Below are positions 1 to 12,618 of a DNA stretch of 64,000 nt, in pieces. Below the pieces are notes generated by a model. That model ran no database searches, was not told the origin of the DNA, and saw only the letters and a program-made list of their open reading frames with translations. The translations under genes were made by a program, and so were the position numbers. Source of the stretch: Podospora pseudocomata (lineage: Eukaryota; Ascomycota; Sordariomycetes; Sordariales; Podosporaceae); the NCBI RefSeq assembly GCF_035222375.1, contig NC_085887.1:905501-969500 (forward strand), read 5' to 3'. Numbering within the stretch: position 1 is the stretch's first letter; every line of letters starts with the position of its first letter.

Positions 1-1
1 A

Positions 2-349
2 GTTAAGAGAGGTCTACTGGTCTTTGCCCCCCTCCGCGGTGCGAATTACGAATATGTAGGCATCTACCTCGCAGTGGACTCGGCCACCAGGAACTGGGCC
101 TGCCGGATTCTAGACCTCGGCGCCAGCTTCTCTGGAATGAGATCGGATCTACAAGAAATGACGGAGCTCGGTGACGGTCTCATCCTGGGAAAGTCTGAAG
201 AATGGCTCCACTACGATCAGCAGGGTGATGTTATCGTGGCTGCCCGGACGAGATTCAAGACGGTCAAAGGCAAGCCCTGCAAGGAAGCGATCGTGGTGGA
301 GTTGGTGTTTGATGTAGAGGAGTTATTGGAAGAGAGGGATTCGGAGTAG
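2..349 (+). CDS. C-terminal end of an unrecognised protein (5' partial)
   Basis: The reading frame is open from base 2 to a TAG at 347-349, so this is the last 115 codons of a gene that begins outside the window. A GTG at 74 lies inside the open frame and is not taken as a start. The peptide alternates hydrophobic strands (GLLVFAPLRG, YVGIYLAVD) and ends in an acidic tail (EELLEERDSE). I do not recognise a domain. No intron is needed in the visible part. Whether it is intact cannot be judged from this fragment. Confidence 0.5.
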   Translation, partial: VKRGLLVFAPLRGANYEYVGIYLAVDSATRNWACRILDLGASFSGMRSDLQEMTELGDGLILGKSEEWLHYDQQGDVIVAARTRFKTVKGKPCKEAIVVELVFDVEELLEERDSE

Positions 350-3300
350 TTGTGGATGACCTGGTGTATGTGGTATGCCCCTGAGATTGTCATGGCTCGC
401 TGTGCGCATCTGCTATATCGCCTTGAGTGCTTGCGAGACGGTTTGAGCAATAGGAGTGGTCGGGGATGGTTTGAGACTCACCTGTGCTATTTTTCCTTCA
501 GCGTCTATTGAAAATCTTGCGAGCCCCTGTGCTCTGCATAGCTAGGCTCCTTTCATGAGAACTGCACAAGAACTTGAAAGTCCTGTTGTCTTCTCAGGCA
601 GAAATCGCACCATCTCAGGCTCTCCCACCACCCCGAACCAACCACACCAGGCTGAATATCAGAGTGTCTAGTTGACACTGTGCTCTAAACACAGCAACAG
701 ATCATCACCTTGCTTTCTTGGGGGCCAAAGATGTGCCGAGATTCCGGGTAGCGCTTGTGGGGGGCTGGGGGGTTGCCGCGCTGGAGGCCTAATGAACACG
801 GCCCGACACCCGGAGGATTCTCTCCAACACGAGGAAAGAATACGTGGTGAGATCCCAAAGCAGAAGTGTCGATCTGGACCTTTTTGTGTTGTTTATGTAT
901 GTCCTTACTCTTGGACGAGCCGTCTCTTGGCCTCGATAGTGTCTTACACATTGCCCAGTCCGGGTGTTTCCCGCTACCCGGTCTGGGCTGTGTTCCGACT
1001 CGGGATTGTATGACCTGAACTGGACCGGAGTCTAGAGGATTCGACGCGCGAAAATATTGTATGGATTTGGCTAGGCCGCGCACGTTTCGAAATATTCCTG
1101 TTTATGAGGTGTGATATCAAAAGCTGCCACAATAGAGATTTCAACTATCGGCCCATTGAGCTGTCCACCGTTGACGTCTGAACGGCCGAATGTGCGGGTC
1201 GTGTCTGAATGTCAGGGCTCCCTTGAATCCATGAATCCATGATCGCTGGACACCAAGTGGAGATCTCCCGCTCAGTGGGGAATCGAGCTTAATCGGACTG
1301 CACCTCGTATCAAACCGGCTCTATCGACGCTCTGCATGCAGGGTTTGACGTTTTGTTCAACTGCGCACGTAGCGGCGTCTGGTTCGGTCTACGATGGGCT
1401 CTCGGCGTCGGCCGGGCTTTCTGTCAAGAGCAGTTTACTGGGAATTGAGAAGTTGACACCATCGAACTGTCAACTGGTTAAGCCCAACTGGGGTCCCCGC
1501 AGTTGGCTGTTGGCTCTAAAACACATCTTCACTGCCCGTTCACTGCCTTAGCGAGGCCATTGACACCCGGACTGGTTTAAAAGGGACCACCAGTTCACAA
1601 ATCGGAGGAAAATATCTCTTCCGGCCGTACAGCTAACTCCCGTTGTTCCTGAAAACCCCACCTCTGCGTTGATCGGCTTGGCACGCCTGAGGTGTGGAGC
1701 TGCCGCCCCCGCTCTATAGCGTCGCGAGCGCACTGACCAGCCACCTTTTGCTGAATAAAAAAAAAACCTCCAGCTTCACTGCTTGTTCATCACACAGAAG
1801 CCTAACAACAAGGAAGAGTCTCGGCGGTTCCTAAACCGCGCATCATGAAAAGTCGAAAACCACGAGTCAGGACTGCCGAATATTGTCAGTCTGCAAGCAG
1901 TCGCCGCATTTGGATGACCGCCACCCTCTTTCCATGAGCTCACCGTCCGGCAGCGAACCATACTCAGCGGCGCCTGCGGGCGAGCGCCATCAAAAAGCCA
2001 CCAGTTTCTGACGCAACTCCGCTTGCATCGGCCCGGTCGAGTCAGAGAGCCAAAAACCAACTCGACAGTCTGGTTGTTCCCGTCATTTTCCATCATCGCG
2101 TTGCGCCACACACCGACCAACAGATATCGATGCAACAGACCGACAGGGGCCTCACACCCACGCCGTTCAGCCCGATTTTGGGTCCGGCCATGTTGCCTCC
2201 TGAATGGCTAGTGCTTCCCCTGTTGACATTTGCCTTACCACCTTCCACGTTCTGTCAGCGCTGGAAACTCGGGATTGCCCACCAACGACCTTCCAAGCAG
2301 TCGAATTCAGCACCGAACTCTGAAGACACCATGCCTCATCGAGTTGCGAGGCCGTCGGTTCAGCTCGAACACCGACGAGAGGACAAGCATTGACAAGTCA
2401 GACAAGCTTCATCAAGCTTTGAAGGATTATCTTTGGCATGGCTTGGCCTCTGCGGCGACTACAAGCCAAGTGGACCGAGGAATTTGTCTGACTTCTCACT
2501 TTGCAACACGTGTGCCGTCCCTGTCCGGGAAATACAGTCAAAGTTGTGCTCGCTTCGAGACGGCATTTGCTGACAAGCATGCATATTGGTGAGGTAGCAC
2601 AGCTGTGGTTTCATATACACTAGCCGCATCGAGCAGGGACCAGCACTGAACATCTCTTGAACCCCCTACCAGTTGGGTGGCTTGACGCCCTGCTGACGAT
2701 CTTTCCCCTCCCCCGCAATCCGTCCCTCACGGTCACGAGCTGCCGAGTTGTGATAGTTTCTGGACGCACCCGTTGCTCACTTAGCGTCGCTATAGCTCGA
2801 ACGAGCCGAACTGGATCTTCTCGAGTTCACAAACGAGCGGTTACTGGCGACGGCCTGCCACTATTTCTCATCTCTGTTCATTTCTGGTCGATATGAAGGC
2901 TGTTGTGCCAGGACCTGTCAGATGCAGGTATTCCCACGCCGATGCAACCCCCTACTTCCCCTCGCATGTGGTGTCCTGCCCTTCTGGCCTCCCATTCGCT
3001 AGCCGGCTGCGACGCCATCTCCAGAATGCAAAGATTCCCTGGGTGCCCATCTGATTTGTCGGTATTTCTCTCACACCTTTTTGTGGGGTTGAGATCCGAA
3101 AAAGTACACCAGTCTGGGTCAGGTGCAGCAACCGAACATGACGCCTCAGAGGCAAACATGCCAGCAAGGAGGGTGGCCTTTGACAAGTCTCGAACATCAA
3201 CAAGACACAAGAAGATTGTCTCTTTGATCCAGCCCAAGCAAGTATTGACATGTGTGTCTTGGATTCTCCTGACTATATCGTTGAATCCACTATTTACGAT

Positions 3301-3716
3301 TGTCTCATGTGGCCAAGACGGCCAATGCAGACAAAACAAGGTTTGGACGGCAGGCTACTTCGGGAGCAGGGTTTCTGGGTCAATCCAAGCTGCCCAGGCA
3401 CCCGATCGATGATTAGCCGGCAGAGGGTAATCCACCACCATCAGAGTGACCCTCCCGACGTCACGCAAGACGTCCCCCTGGGGATCCTTAACCAGAGGCC
3501 GTGGCCGGCGGCACAGAGCCTTCTTTTTTTTTCTGCTTCTTTTAGTAGTCCCCTCACACCCAACCGCGACCACTCCGGCCCTTTGTGCCCCCACTCTCTT
3601 CAACATACCTCAAATACCTATAAAAGGAAGACGGCCTTCTCTTCAAACCACAGTAGTCGCTAGCACCATCACGACGTCACAACTTATGAGGTGTGACCTT
3701 ATATTTTTCCACCAAG
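350..3716. other. Gene-poor stretch, no supported gene
   Basis: About 3.4 kb between the partial gene and the next start codon. Short open frames occur on both strands, often overlapping (for example around 680-1080 and 2880-3410), but none resembles a protein family and none has a convincing start or introns. No LTR, terminal inverted repeat or tandem array was seen. The last few hundred bases are presumably the promoter and 5' UTR of the gene starting at 3865. Confidence 0.5.
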
Positions 3717-3742
3717 CCCTCTTTCTCTCTCTCTCTCTCTCT
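3717..3742 (+). promoter_or_regulatory. Pyrimidine (CT)n tract in the 5' leader
   Basis: An uninterrupted CT-dinucleotide run lies about 120 bp upstream of the ATG at 3865. Such tracts are common next to transcription start sites in filamentous ascomycetes. A TATAAA-like sequence occurs near 3618. The role is inferred from position only. Confidence 0.45.
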
Positions 3743-3864
3743 GTACTACGCCAAACACAACTTCAACAATATCCAATCCCAGCAAGACAATAACCCTCCA
3801 GCCGCATCAGAACATTCCCAGTGCATCTTCTCCAAATCCATTAGACGCACTTGCCACACTCACA

Positions 3865-5088
3865 ATGGCGAGCCAACCCCCACGGCCCCAACTCAGAAAG
3901 AAGGCGAGCTTCCGGGACCGCTTCAAGTCATGGCAGAAATCGGCACCTCCCGCTTTGGAGGCAATTGAGGAACCAAAGCAAAAGTTTGTCTACGAGCCCA
4001 AGCATGCCGCCTCGGACTTTTCTCGCATGCCAGTGTTGCCAGTGGGCAGCCAGAGACACCGGATCTTTGACTCCAGGCGAACTGCCCCGTTGCAAAGTTT
4101 GCCTGAGGGGACAACAAGACTCAAAGCACGTAGGGGAAGACAGTCAGAAGGGAGGAGAACAGACGACGCAGTGAACCCTCCGCCCCAGTTGGCCCTCCAA
4201 CATGAGCTGGCGAGAAGAGATTCCAAGTCAAAACGATACTCTTACACTCTGGTAGAGGATCCGTTGCGGGTTTCCCAAACGGCAGCCGTCCACCAAGTTC
4301 CTATCAGCACCCGACCGATGAGTTGGGACCAAGCTCCGACAGAGCTCCGGCAGGCAAGCCACACCCCAACAAGACACCACTCTCACAGTCAGCACACCCG
4401 GCAGCCAAGAGCGTCGCCATCGACAGACTTTGAGCTATTTCTTGCCCAAGCTGAAGCCGAAGAACGCGCACATCACGAGGTTGTCTTGCGCCAGATGTCA
4501 CAGCGCGCAGCGGCGGCTCAGGCGGCTTATCCCCATCGGCCTACTGTCCATCCCAATCCCCACACGCAATTTGCGAGTGCGGTGTCGGATGTAAGCGCCG
4601 CCACCACAGCCGTCGGAGGAAGGACGTTCGCCAGTGGCGGAAGCAAGAACAGCAGCCAGAGAAGCAGAGATGCTGCGTCCACTGGCACCGGGAATCGATC
4701 GCATTCGTCTTTTGCCCGTCCTCTCCCAACAGAAGTCTCCCAACAGCCGCTCGAGCAGCCGCCTCAACGATTGCGCTACAAAGGACATTCAAGAAATCCC
4801 AGCTGGGCTACTGGTGCGAGTGTGGAGTTGACGAAGCTTGATACATTTGCCGCGGAAACCGCGCCCACTGTGCAACCGGTTCAGGTGTTGGGCGTGGATG
4901 AGGCCTTCAAGCCTCCTCATACACAAGTTGACCAGCCACGAACGTTGAGACGGCAGTCGAGCATAGCTCAGAAGATAGCCGAGTACATCCGACCTTCTCG
5001 ACAGGTGGACGGCGGTGTTGGGTACCAGAGGAGTGGATCCAAACGTCATAGTCAGGCCATCCCTAAAGTCGAAACGCTGGCCGAGTAA
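3865..5088 (+). CDS. Unrecognised, mostly disordered basic protein
   Basis: A single-exon frame of 407 residues starting at an ATG that follows a typical fungal leader (pyrimidine tract, then ACTCACAATGG context). The N-terminus is basic (RKKASFRDRFKSWQKS). Most of the protein is low-complexity and rich in Ser, Gln, Arg and Pro, with no predicted membrane span or signal peptide that I can see. The C-terminus is more ordered and basic (RQSSIAQKIAEYIRPSRQ). I do not recognise a domain and assign no function. The length, good start context and lack of overlap with a better frame argue that it is a real gene. Confidence 0.7.
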   Translation: MASQPPRPQLRKKASFRDRFKSWQKSAPPALEAIEEPKQKFVYEPKHAASDFSRMPVLPVGSQRHRIFDSRRTAPLQSLPEGTTRLKARRGRQSEGRRTDDAVNPPPQLALQHELARRDSKSKRYSYTLVEDPLRVSQTAAVHQVPISTRPMSWDQAPTELRQASHTPTRHHSHSQHTRQPRASPSTDFELFLAQAEAEERAHHEVVLRQMSQRAAAAQAAYPHRPTVHPNPHTQFASAVSDVSAATTAVGGRTFASGGSKNSSQRSRDAASTGTGNRSHSSFARPLPTEVSQQPLEQPPQRLRYKGHSRNPSWATGASVELTKLDTFAAETAPTVQPVQVLGVDEAFKPPHTQVDQPRTLRRQSSIAQKIAEYIRPSRQVDGGVGYQRSGSKRHSQAIPKVETLAE

Positions 5089-5888
5089 GAGTTCAGATTC
5101 AAGTCTGACTGGGTATCAGAGGTGGGAGAATGAAGGATGATATCATGAATGGGTGGACCGGGACACTAAAAAAGAATGGGGTCCATGTGTTTTGGGATAT
5201 ACCTCTGAAGCAGGTGAATGACGACACGGGGAACGAATAAATACCAGGTTGGATATAACAAGGGACCGGCGCATATTCGGGTCGAAGTATGTCAAGAGTT
5301 CTGAGATTGAACCAAGTGCTAGCTGGGCTAGAGGGGAAAGTAATCGCATCGTATGGTAGATTCAGTATTGACATCCAATGAGACGCTTACAGCTTGCTGT
5401 CACAAAAACCTTTTTCACCTGGCGCTCCTGAACATAAGCTCACGATCCGTCGCCTGACGTTTGATGTCTGGGGAAGTGCACGCAAGCTAAACCTCGATAG
5501 TCAATCAATGGCGGCTACCCCTCACGCTACATCCCCAAGCGGCTCTGCAAGTACGTAACGACGATCCTCTCACCAGTGTAGGGATTCTCTCCCCCTCATG
5601 AACCCCACACCAAGCATGCCAAAAGAATATCCCGTCTCTCCGCATGCACAACCATGTCGGGGAGCCGGGAGTAGAGGGGTTTCTATTCGGAGGGTAGTAC
5701 TATGCCGGCAGATGCGGAGCAATCCTCCCCAACCTCGACCGCGTGCCAGGTGTCGCGGGGTAGGTTGTGGGCGGAAATATTAACCGTGTAGACCGAACTT
5801 TGGGAGATATATTTCAACTCTGGTATCTCGCCATCGCCAACTTTCCTGCTTCTTCGCACCATTTCCAAGTTGCTACTGGTTCATTACG
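5089..5888. other. Intergenic region before the flavoenzyme gene
   Basis: About 800 bp with no supported gene. The left part should hold the terminator of the upstream gene; the right part, with a TATATTTC sequence near 5808, should be the promoter of the gene starting at 5889. Short frames here look like noise. Confidence 0.4.
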
Positions 5889-7946
<2,058 letters not shown>

Positions 7947-9040
7947 CTGGTGCAACTGTACGATGGAGCTGGATCGACAGGATGGATAGTTCACGTGGAT
8001 TATGTCGACACCTGACGTTATCATCTGTTGAGCCCAAACACGAGAATAATCACGTGGTGGTTGGTGACAGAAACAATACCTAGCTTAGTCCATGCTCAAT
8101 ACCGTGTTACCTTGCTCGCGCATGCGGATCTTACATGCACGCTTGGTCTTGGGTAGTCACAAGGCAGTTTCGCCGGTGTCCTTTGCGTTGTCGCTCGAAA
8201 CCAAGGGTTCAGGAAGAGCCAGATGCTAAATGTGGCATCATGGCACCGAAATCGTTGTGTTTATGCTTTGAAGCGGCAACTTGCCTACCTGGTATACATG
8301 GAAACATTAATTTACACTTATACGCATCTCATAAGCAGGAGCCAGGCGATTTAAATAACAAGGTCATCAGGTCTAACCGTGTCTTCTGCTGTTTCCCAGC
8401 AGGTCTCCTCGCACTCATAATTTCGTAGTTCTAAAACCGAAACTTGGCAGGAGATAGCACCTCTGCGCCAAATGTGGACAAATTTCCTGCGGTGTTGAAT
8501 GCATAGACACCAATGGCACCATCTCACTGATTAGCATTTCAAGGTCTTTGGTATTAGAGGGTATCGTCACGTAGGCCATCAAGTCAACTGGGCGAGTGGG
8601 CAAGAGCATCCATTGCGTACGCGCAGCGCAGAACAGTCGCCTACGAAGCCAAGGTATCATCGGTGGTGTGTGTGCACCTGCCTGTCCGGACCAACTGCCA
8701 GTGCCCCCGCAGCTCGACCCTGACATTCGGTCCCGTGAGAGACACAACCTTTTTTCTTTTTGCCGCAGCGGTTCTCGTTTATCTCAGATTCAGACGACCT
8801 TCCTGGTGGTAGGTGCGGTGCGTTAGGTGTGGCCCAGTTATTGAGAACAGCGCCTGGCAAATCTTCCCCCTGAATAAGTGGGCCCACCAGCCACATCCAG
8901 CCATTGCCAGGCGCGTGGTCTGAAACTGAGATAAGTTCTCATATCTCTTGGTTATCGGGTAGTGGCATCCGAATCGTGACACCTTGTTGCCCTCATGGCA
9001 ACTCTGGGATTTCCAATGCGGCGCACATCAAGCACTTGGT
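7947..9040. other. Intergenic region, nothing recognised
   Basis: About 1.1 kb between the flavoenzyme gene and the first retrotransposon fragment. Short frames on both strands do not resemble known proteins. The left boundary of the retrotransposon is a truncation somewhere near 9030-9045, with no LTR visible on that side. Confidence 0.4.
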
Positions 9041-9733
9041 GCTGAGTTACGACAGGGACCAACAGCAGAGGTACCCCGAGCAGCGATTCACGCAGAACGA
9101 TTGCAGGAGATGCACAACATGTTGAAAGAAACACTCGAATTCGTCAAGGAACGAATGCGCACCCATTACGACAAGCATAGGGTCGAGGGACCTCCCCTCG
9201 AGGAGGGAGATAAAGTGTTCCTTCTCACACGCAATCTTCACACGAAACGACCAAGCAAGAAACTGGATTTCAAGAAGATCGGGCCATTCGAGATCAAGAA
9301 AAAGATCTCAACATCTAACTACGAATTATCCCTTCCCGATTCCATGCGAGTACGAACGAAAGTATTCCATATTTCCCTCCTTGAACCAGCCCCAGAGAAA
9401 GCAAAACTCGAGACACGGCTCGAGGTGGTCGACGACGAAGAAGAATTTGACGTCGAAGATATTCTGGATTCACGGATCAGCAATAACGAACTCCAATATC
9501 TCGTCAAATGGTTAGATTACGGACCAGAGTCTAATTCGTGGGAACCTGTCGACTTCCTGGACTGCCCGGAGAAGCTCCAGCAGTTTCACCGACAGAACCC
9601 AGACCGACCTGGAATAAAAGATTTGGATCCAGGGATGACCAGTCGACATCCGAAAAATCAAGGTTACCAGCGTCCCCAAAAGACAACAGGGAACGATCGA
9701 CCTCTACGACTGGGAACTCCGATTCCCGAGTAA
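9041..9733 (+). pseudogene. Gypsy pol C-terminus: integrase tail plus chromodomain
   Basis: The open frame encodes the end of integrase (LKETLEFVKERMRTHYDKHR; GDKVFLL; FKKIGPFEIKKKI; VFHISLLEP) followed by a chromodomain (EFDVEDILDSRI, LQYLVKWLDYGPESNSWEP). This order is diagnostic of chromoviruses, whose integrase tail directs insertion to particular chromatin. The catalytic core is absent, so the fragment is non-functional. The frame stays open past the chromodomain because the same DNA encodes the antisense ORF. Confidence 0.88.
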
Positions 9734-9955
9734 CAGCAGGATCAGCAACCTCCGCCTGTTCCCCCGCTTCTTCTTCCCCCAATAGAGCATATTCCCGAGA
9801 AAATGCCTCACCCGCCTTCAACTCCAGTGCGCGAGACTGAGCCTCCAGATGAAGGAACTTCGAAAGCGTCTCTTCCTTCTCCTGGTCTAAGCGCTGCTTC
9901 TCACCTTACAATTGGTAAGCTTCAACCGCTTACAACGAGAGCAATCGACGGGCAT
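9531..9955 (-). pseudogene. Antisense ORF of a gypsy element (Cys motif plus coiled coil)
   Basis: On the minus strand, from an ATG at 9955, there is a short cysteine motif (MPVDCSRCKRLKLTNCKV). After a frame change near 9900, an acidic coiled-coil-like segment follows (QEKEETLSKFLHLEAQSRAL) and runs through to 9531, overlapping the pol C-terminus on the other strand. From memory, many fungal Ty3/gypsy elements carry such an antisense ORF between pol and the 3' LTR, with Cys-rich N-terminus and coiled coil; its function is not established. The frame change means this copy is broken. Confidence 0.55.
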
Positions 9956-10169
9956 GACGAAACCGAAAGTATTGGCGTAATCAACAGGGGAATAACGACG
10001 TTCAGTAGAAGATCGCGGTTGCGACTTCTTTCTTTGAGTTTTTTGATAATTCTTCTGCACCCTGTTAGCAGACACTTTAGAAAAGAATGAAAGGGAAAAC
10101 TTACAGTCACAACGACAATTTCCTAGCGTCAAGGGTCTTCGAGGCGAAGACCAGGGAGGAGAGGAAACG

Positions 10170-10618
10170 TGTTACGCCCCAAGCGTAATACCCCTGTACA
10201 GGAACCACTGGGTGGTACCTGTCAGAAAGAAAGGAGTCTTACTAGCAAGGAGTTCATGGTCTGTTAGCGGTGGCCATGGTCTGTTAGCGGTGGCCATGGT
10301 CTGTTGGCCGCGGCCAAAAGCAAGCAATACAAGCACACTGAGCAAGGTACAAGGATACCTCAGAAACATATGTGGATAGCTTCACATAAATAGGGGGGAG
10401 CGCCGGGCGCTCCCCGTGTCGAGGAATCTGATTCCTCATGCAAGCAATTCAAGTTCATTTGTCTACAATCTACTCTCAGTAGCTCTTTGTTAGAACAACC
10501 TGTTGTTGACAGTGAACCCGTGTCTGAGACGCTTGTCACAACCTTCGATCATCCTGTCATATTCACCTTCGGCGTACTGCCTTGCAGTCTGTATCCATTT
10601 CTGGTGCAGGTTGTAACA
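10170..10618 (+). repeat. 3' LTR of element A (449 bp)
   Basis: The LTR begins TGTTACGCCCC and ends GGTTGTAACA, with matching TGTTAC/GTAACA ends. It is preceded by a polypurine tract. Three 20-bp direct repeats (CATGGTCTGTTAGCGGTGGC, the third diverged) occupy 10255-10314 in the U3 part. A TAAATAGGGGGG sequence near 10387 may serve as the promoter. The sequence after 10618 belongs to a different gypsy element, so the LTR abuts element B. Confidence 0.88.
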
Positions 10619-10620
10619 CA

Positions 10621-12118
10621 CGGCTCGCCAGTATTCCGGCTACCCCAGCATGGAACGACGAATTCCTCGCCCGAATCAAAACAGCTGCCCACCAGGATGC
10701 CGACTACACCAGAGACCTGGTCGCACCGCCTAAGAACGAGCACGAGGACCATGGTCTACTGTACCATAACAACCTGTTGAGGATCCCCAAAGACCCCGCG
10801 TTACGCAACGAGATCTTCAAGTCTGAGCACGACGCAGTCGTTGCCGGCCACCTGGGGATGGACAGAACTATCGACCTTATTCGACGCAGTTTCTGGTGGC
10901 CAGGTATGGATCAGGATATCCGCGAATACGTACGAGGGTGCAGAGAGTGCCAGCAAAACAAGAACCCTCGCCATGGCACCTTCGGGCTGCTCCAACCAAT
11001 GGAGATCCCTTGGAAGCCGTGGAGAGCGATTTCCATGGACTTCATCACGGACCTTCCACTGTCCTCTGGATGCGACTCGATCTGGGTCATCGTGGACATG
11101 TTCACGAAGATGGCACACTTCATTCCCCTACGCGTTGAAGCGAAGAAGACTGACGACCTGATCCGGATTTTCGCGCGCGAGTATTGGCGACTTCACGGCG
11201 TCCCAGCGGACATCATTTCTGGTCGAGACTCACGCTTCACCGCCCACCTGTGGAAAGACTTCCTGAAGCTCGTCGGTATCAACAGTCGCATGAGCACAGC
11301 CTTCCATCCGCAGACAGATGGACAGACAGAAATCGTTAACCAAGAATTAGAGATGTATCTCCGTGCCTTTGTCAACTACGAGATGGCTAACTGGAATGAG
11401 TTACTCCCTATGGCAGAATTCGCGTACAATAACGCTCGCAAGTCGACTACAGGCATGTCGCCTTTCTTCGCCAACTATGGCTATCACCCTGCTTCCAATA
11501 ACCCCTCCTCGAATACCACCGTCCACAATCCCCTCGAGTCGGCTGTACGCACACTGGATGACCCAAGTTCATAAGGAAGCGCGGAAAAGCACTAGAGGAC
11601 GCCCGCACGCGCATGAAGCAGTGGGCCGACTTGAAGAGAAAAGAAGCCCCTTTATTTGAACAGGACCAACTTGTGATGCTCAATGCCAAACACATCAAGA
11701 CTCGACGACCCTCCAAGAAGCTGGACAAAAGATGCTAGGCCCGTTCAAAATCCAGAAGGTGATCTCTCCTACCGCTGTCCGACTGACTCTCCCCAAGCAC
11801 TGGCGGATCCACAATACCTTCCACGTCTCTCTCATCGAGCCCTATCGCGCTGGCGGACAGGCACTGCCTGATCCAGACCAGGTCCTGCGAGAAGCTGAGC
11901 CGGTAGAGGCAGAAGACTATCAAGTGGAAAAGGTGATGGATTCGACCATGATGGGCGAAGAAGTCAAGTATCTGGTCAAGTGGGAAGGTTGGCCGCAAAG
12001 GAGACATTGGACTTGGGAACCTTACGATCACTTCTACAGTGATGGAGCCAAGGCGGCTTTACAAGCCTTCCACGCTCTACACCCCGACAAGCCCAAGGAC
12101 CGACGTCTGGAGGTCTAA
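10621..12118 (+). pseudogene. Gypsy integrase plus chromodomain, frameshifted
   Basis: The frame opens with the integrase zinc-binding HHCC region (SEHDAVVAGHLGMD, then CRECQQNK). The catalytic core follows, with the first Asp in ISMDFITDLP, the second in IISGRDSRF, and the Glu after FHPQTDGQTE. The frame then breaks near 11570 and again near 11725, and continues as the integrase tail (KMLGPFKIQKVIS, NTFHVSLIEPYR) and a chromodomain (VEKVMDSTM, VKYLVKWEGWP). Reverse transcriptase and everything upstream are missing. The DDE residues are retained but the frameshifts make the copy inactive. Confidence 0.87.
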
Positions 12119-12160
12119 GGCCATCATCAAGCTCGTGGGCGAGCATGAGAAGGGGGGAGA

Positions 12161-12517
12161 TGGTGTCACACGGCAAAAGCCAACCACCCGCAACCACGGC
12201 CAGCAACACTGCCGATACCACCGCAAGAAGGGGTAACTGCAAGTTGTGAACCTCTCGTTGAAAGCGAGGCAGGCAATCTGAAGGCATGGCGGTTATCAAA
12301 GGAAGCCCACTGGCCCCTGAGATATTGAGGAACTTGGCAGCGGCTCGAGGCCACTGGGCACGGACCACCTGACGATGGATAAATACGCGTCTCTGAGATC
12401 TGTTTGTATTCCTAGACGTTCTTCTTCCTCATCACGCTCTTCGAGGCCATTGAAGATTATAAGCCTGAATTGAACCATGAAGTTCCAAGCCCTGATATTA
12501 CAGCCCTTGTCACACCA
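12161..12517 (+). repeat. 3' LTR of element B (357 bp)
   Basis: It starts TGGTGTCACACGG and ends TTGTCACACCA, with TGGTGT/ACACCA inverted ends, right after a polypurine tract. A GGATAAATACG sequence near 12375 is a possible core promoter. No second copy of this LTR was seen in the window. Confidence 0.75.
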
Positions 12518-12618
12518 AGAACGACCGGCAACGGGTTCCCGGCTTCTCTCTTGTTTGATTCAACGACGACTGAGCAAACCGCAAGCCGCCCAAATCCAAG
12601 TCCCACAACAGACAAAAA

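Larger units (their letters stand above)
9041..10618 (+). mobile_element. Ty3/gypsy chromovirus, 5'-truncated, element A
   Basis: The right-hand end of a Ty3/gypsy element. It contains the C-terminal part of pol (9041-9733), an antisense ORF (9531-9955), a purine-rich tract just before the LTR (AGGGAGGAGAGGAAAC, about 10153-10168) and a complete 3' LTR (10170-10618). Gag, protease, reverse transcriptase, RNase H and most of integrase are missing. The LTR family matches the solo LTR at 23266-23773 in the opposite orientation, so the family has been active at least twice in this locus. Confidence 0.88.
10619..12517 (+). mobile_element. Ty3/gypsy chromovirus, 5'-truncated, element B
   Basis: A second gypsy 3' end lies directly against the LTR of element A. 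It contains integrase and chromodomain coding sequence (10621-12118), a purine-rich tract (GAGAAGGGGGGAGA, about 12147-12160) and a 3' LTR (12161-12517). It differs from element A in LTR sequence and in the chromodomain, so it is a separate family. The abrupt junction at 10618/10619 fits element A having inserted into element B, followed by loss of the left-hand parts. Confidence 0.85.

Noticed and set aside
672-1083. Overlapping plus- and minus-strand frames of 113 and 132 codons.
   Set aside because: No recognisable motif and no intron or start support; mutual overlap indicates chance.
2878-3412. Two overlapping opposite frames of 153 and 169 codons.
   Set aside because: Low-complexity composition, no family similarity and no consistent start context.
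8984-9040. Extending the gypsy pol fragment to the start of its open frame.
   Set aside because: Similarity to the integrase tail begins only near 9041; the upstream codons look like chance.
9803-10090. Plus-strand frame between the pol end and the LTR of element A as a gene.
   Set aside because: It is the complement of the antisense ORF region and has no family similarity.
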